17,400 nt of DNA from Chitinophagales bacterium (GTDB taxonomy: Bacteria > Bacteroidota > Bacteroidia > Chitinophagales > JAHDHT01), in NCBI GenBank assembly GCA_020631175.1, contig JAHDHT010000078.1, positions 1-17,400 of the forward strand, in the 5' to 3' direction. How positions within the stretch are numbered: position 1 is the first letter of the stretch; each line of letters begins with the position of its first letter. The position numbers and the translations under genes were made by a program. Shown here piece by piece: positions 16,059 to 17,400 of the stretch. A model generated the notes under the pieces. It worked only from the letters and a program-made list of their open reading frames with translations. It searched no databases and was not told where the DNA came from.

Positions 16059-16066
16059 CAAAGTTA
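16059..16066 (-). promoter_or_regulatory. Candidate Bacteroidota -7 element (TAACTTTG)
   Basis: On the minus strand TAACTTTG matches the sigma-ABfr -7 consensus TAnnTTTG exactly. It lies 20 nt upstream of the preferred ATG of the barrel gene, which predicts a very short leader. No convincing TTG -33 box is seen at the right distance, so this is tentative. It is the main reason for rejecting the upstream ATG at 16057. Confidence 0.4.
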
Positions 16067-16119
16067 TCAATCTTAATGTTAAATTTTCATAAGTAAGGTA
16101 TATAAAAGCCCATCAGGAC

Positions 16120-16165
16120 TTAAGAATTCTTAAAATGAAATCAATACGACAAATCAAAGCGCTTT
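16120..16165. promoter_or_regulatory. Two perfect palindromes in the divergent promoter region
   Basis: TTAAGAATTCTTAA (14 nt, 16120-16133) and AAAGCGCTTT (10 nt, 16156-16165) are perfect palindromes whose centres are 34 bp apart. They lie in the 257-bp region between the divergent barrel and TlpA genes. They could be operator sites for a dimeric regulator serving both sides. No regulator gene is present nearby, and the AT-rich palindrome could arise by chance. Confidence 0.3.
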
Positions 16166-16296
16166 AATCCCATAACATTGCTTTTTTTCAGCCAATTTTA
16201 CAATATATTCGCTGTGCGTTAAACGAATGTTGCGCATTAATGTCCATAATAAGTGGAACATTCTTTGTTTTAAACTATATAAATTAAGTGATACAA

Positions 16297-16842
16297 ATGA
16301 AAAATTTAGTCTTAAGTCTACTCACCGTTTTTCTGATTTCATCCGGTCTATTTGCACAAAATGATCTTCCTGAAATCAAGTTAAAAAATATTGAAGGCGA
16401 ACAAATCAACATTTCAGATTATGCTGAAAATGGTAAAATTACAGTCTTTTCATTTTGGGCGACCTGGTGCGCTCCATGTAAAAAAGAATTAGGCAATATC
16501 GCCGAAATTTATGAAGATTGGCAAGACGATTACAACACAGAAGTTGTTGCCGTAAGTATTGACAATCAAAGAAATGTACCAAAAGTAAAAAGCTATGTAA
16601 ATGGTCAGGGATGGGAGTACGATGTTATTTTAGATACCAATCAGGATTTGCAAAGAGCATTAAATTTCCAGAACGTACCTTATACATTAGTGGTAGATCA
16701 AAACGGAGAAATTTCATACCGACACTCAGGATATGTTGATGGTGATGAGTACGAATTAGAAGAGCATCTTGAAGAGTTAACGGAAGCCGCAGAAGAAGCA
16801 GAAGAAATGGATGAGAACGAAGAAGGCGGCAAAGAAGAATAG
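16297..16842 (+). CDS. TlpA-type thioredoxin-fold protein with acidic C-terminal tail
   Basis: 181 residues. I choose the ATG at 16297 over an in-frame GTG at 16288, because the ATG starts a clean signal peptide (MKNLVLSLLTVFLISSGLFAQ). The thioredoxin domain follows: FSFWATWCAPCKKEL with the catalytic pair C58 and C61, VVAVSIDNQ, and the cis-proline loop NVPYTLVVD with P128. This is the TlpA/ResA branch, which reduces disulfides in exported proteins. The tail from ~147 to the end is dominated by Glu and Asp (EEHLEELTEAAEEAEEMDE, then NEEGGKEE), an unusual acidic extension. Exported, probably periplasmic, with no lipobox. It is divergent from the Omp28/DUF6029-like pair and ends 21 nt before a strong terminator. 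Confidence 0.93.
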   Translation: MKNLVLSLLTVFLISSGLFAQNDLPEIKLKNIEGEQINISDYAENGKITVFSFWATWCAPCKKELGNIAEIYEDWQDDYNTEVVAVSIDNQRNVPKVKSYVNGQGWEYDVILDTNQDLQRALNFQNVPYTLVVDQNGEISYRHSGYVDGDEYELEEHLEELTEAAEEAEEMDENEEGGKEE

Positions 16843-16863
16843 ACACTATAACCATTTATTGAT

Positions 16864-16900
16864 AAAAAGGGATTTTGATTCATTTCAGAATCCCTTTTTT
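16864..16900 (+). terminator. Rho-independent terminator of the TlpA gene
   Basis: A 15-bp stem (16864-16878 with 16885-16899) with one U-G wobble and a 6-nt loop carries GGG/CCC in its core and ends in a run of six T. The A-run on the left arm makes it potentially bidirectional. It begins 21 nt after the TlpA stop codon. Confidence 0.9.
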
Positions 16901-17127
16901 ATTTGCAGTATGGCAACTGCCGGCTATCGCCAATAGTTACTCCCCGCTTTCCGTTTCAAGTCGCTGCCGACTCAGGCAAGCGATTTACTTTTCCCTTGTC
17001 TTCCTTCGTCAGCCTGCGCTCAAAGAATCGCTAAGCACTTCATCAACAACGCCTTTCCTCTGCAATCGGACATAGCTCGGCTGCTCTAATACTTCGAATC
17101 GAGCCCCATCGCTCGCCTCTTTTCATT
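16901..17127. other. GC-richer intergenic stretch without a supportable gene
   Basis: About 227 bases that are clearly richer in G and C than the surroundings. A short frame crosses it (16875-17075, plus), but it starts inside the terminator and its translation has no family features, so I do not call a gene. Minus-strand RNA could form a hairpin at about 16962-16983 (TCGC, bulged T, TGCC, loop TGAGTC, GGCA, GCGA). Short GCGAGCGAT- and CGAATCGAG-type words recall the repeat at the left edge of the window. It could be an interspersed repeat or a small RNA; neither can be shown here. Confidence 0.4.
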
Positions 17128-17208
17128 GCAAACGCAAGCTCAAATGTCAAACGCAAATTCAAACTCAAGCTCAAGTGTCAAGTGTCAAATTCAAATTCAA
17201 ATTCAAAT
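17128..17208. repeat. Degenerate short tandem repeat, units TCAAAY/TCAAGY
   Basis: A run of 6-7-nt units of the form GCAAAC, TCAAAT, TCAAGC and TCAAGTG ends in four perfect TCAAAT copies at 17185-17208. Strongly C-A-A biased on the plus strand. It is microsatellite-like DNA between two converging transcripts. The unit is too short and has no spacers, so this is not CRISPR. Confidence 0.75.
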
Positions 17209-17227
17209 AGACTTAAGAGTTTGAGGA

Positions 17228-17250
17228 TTTATAGTTGAAAAAACTATAAA
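17228..17250. repeat. 9-bp inverted repeat in the intergenic region
   Basis: TTTATAGTT (17228-17236) and AACTATAAA (17242-17250) are perfect inverted repeats around a GAAAA loop. The stem is all A/T except for one G-C pair, and no T-run follows. It overlaps the first unit of the heptamer array to its right. A role is not evident. Confidence 0.5.
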
Positions 17251-17277
17251 CTGAAAACTGCGAACTGCGAACTAAAA
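17243..17277. repeat. Five 7-nt tandem units ACTNNNA
   Basis: Consecutive heptamers ACTATAA, ACTGAAA, ACTGCGA, ACTGCGA and ACTAAAA form a 35-bp array, of which the third and fourth units are identical. It lies just downstream, on the minus strand, of the terminator at 17285-17319. It may be replication-slippage DNA. Confidence 0.6.
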
Positions 17278-17284
17278 ACCATAC

Positions 17285-17319
17285 AAAAAAAGGATGCTCA
17301 CAACAAAGCAAGCATCCTT
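17285..17319 (-). terminator. Rho-independent terminator of the gene at the right edge
   Basis: Inverted repeat AAGGATGCT (17290-17298) and AGCATCCTT (17311-17319) with a 12-nt loop. Read on the minus strand, the stem is followed by seven T (A-run 17285-17291, partly in the stem). It lies 26 nt beyond the stop codon of the partial minus-strand gene at the window edge, so it is that gene's terminator. Confidence 0.8.
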
Positions 17320-17345
17320 CCAATATCTTAAAACAAAATTCTAAT

Positions 17346-17400
17346 CTAGAACTTCTCAATTCTGTGATTCATTAATACTTTTCCATCCGCACTTGTAAAT
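17346..17400 (-). CDS. 3' end of a T9SS-tailed secreted protein (partial)
   Basis: The minus strand from the window edge reads F-T-S-A-D-G-K-V-L-M-N-H-R-I-E-K-F followed by TAG at 17346-17348. This is the typical ending of a T9SS type A sorting domain (strand, DGK turn, final strand with basic residues). The rest of the gene lies beyond the right edge, so its product cannot be named. The well-formed terminator just downstream supports a real gene end. It converges on the TlpA gene. Confidence 0.75.
   Translation of the reverse strand, partial: FTSADGKVLMNHRIEKF

Noticed and set aside
16230..16267. TTG / TTCTTTG as a promoter for the TlpA gene
   Set aside because: The -7 match is only 6 of 8 and the spacing to the TTG is about 27 nt, too long to support.
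16875..17075. 66-codon open frame on the plus strand
   Set aside because: It starts within the TlpA terminator, has no recognisable domain or start signal, and lies in repeat-like DNA.
17128..17277. Possible CRISPR array
   Set aside because: Units are 6-7 nt and contiguous, without unique spacers or cas genes.

Overview
The window comes from a member of the Bacteroidota. The evidence is type IX secretion (T9SS) C-terminal sorting tails on several secreted proteins, an Omp28-type lipoprotein next to a DUF6029-like beta-barrel protein, low GC, no obvious Shine-Dalgarno sequences, and at least one TAnnTTTG-type -7 element. It looks like chromosomal DNA: housekeeping operons interrupted by one AT-rich accessory block. 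No rRNA, tRNA, phage gene, transposase gene or CRISPR array is visible.

Layout. (1) 1-162: non-coding, with a 17-nt direct repeat. (2) 163-3144, minus strand: a compact operon rsmI-lnt-suhB, with a 4-nt overlap and then a 1-nt gap (rRNA methylation, lipoprotein N-acylation, inositol-phosphatase family). (3) 3336-9702, plus strand: three secreted-protein genes joined by 4-nt stop/start overlaps. They encode a small secreted protein with a T9SS-like tail, a 1312-residue metzincin-like metalloprotease with a beta-helix region, and a seven-repeat FG-GAP propeller. The second and third end in canonical T9SS tails. (4) 9703-9929: a convergent intergenic region with a 166-bp element that looks like a non-autonomous transposon (imperfect terminal inverted repeats, flanking TTTAA direct repeats), followed by two near-identical GGCGAAT palindromes. 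(5) 9930-13440, minus strand: pepP-pssA-purS and an M28 peptidase gene, packed end to end. (6) 13498-16039, minus strand: an Omp28-like thioredoxin-fold lipoprotein and a DUF6029-like outer-membrane barrel. (7) 16297-16842, plus strand: a divergent TlpA-type thioredoxin with an acidic tail, ending in a strong terminator. (8) 16901-17280: GC-richer non-coding DNA and short tandem repeats. (9) 17346 to the right edge, minus strand: the last 17 codons of another T9SS-tailed protein, followed by its own terminator.

How the genes fit together. The housekeeping operons serve envelope biogenesis (lnt, pssA), purine synthesis (purS), ribosome modification (rsmI) and peptide turnover (pepP, M28). TlpA, Omp28 and the barrel protein suggest an envelope redox or outer-membrane locus around a shared divergent promoter region. 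The accessory highlight is the translationally coupled T9SS trio, which probably puts a protease, an interaction propeller and a small partner on the cell surface or in the medium. Its function is unknown. I see no sign of a defence system.
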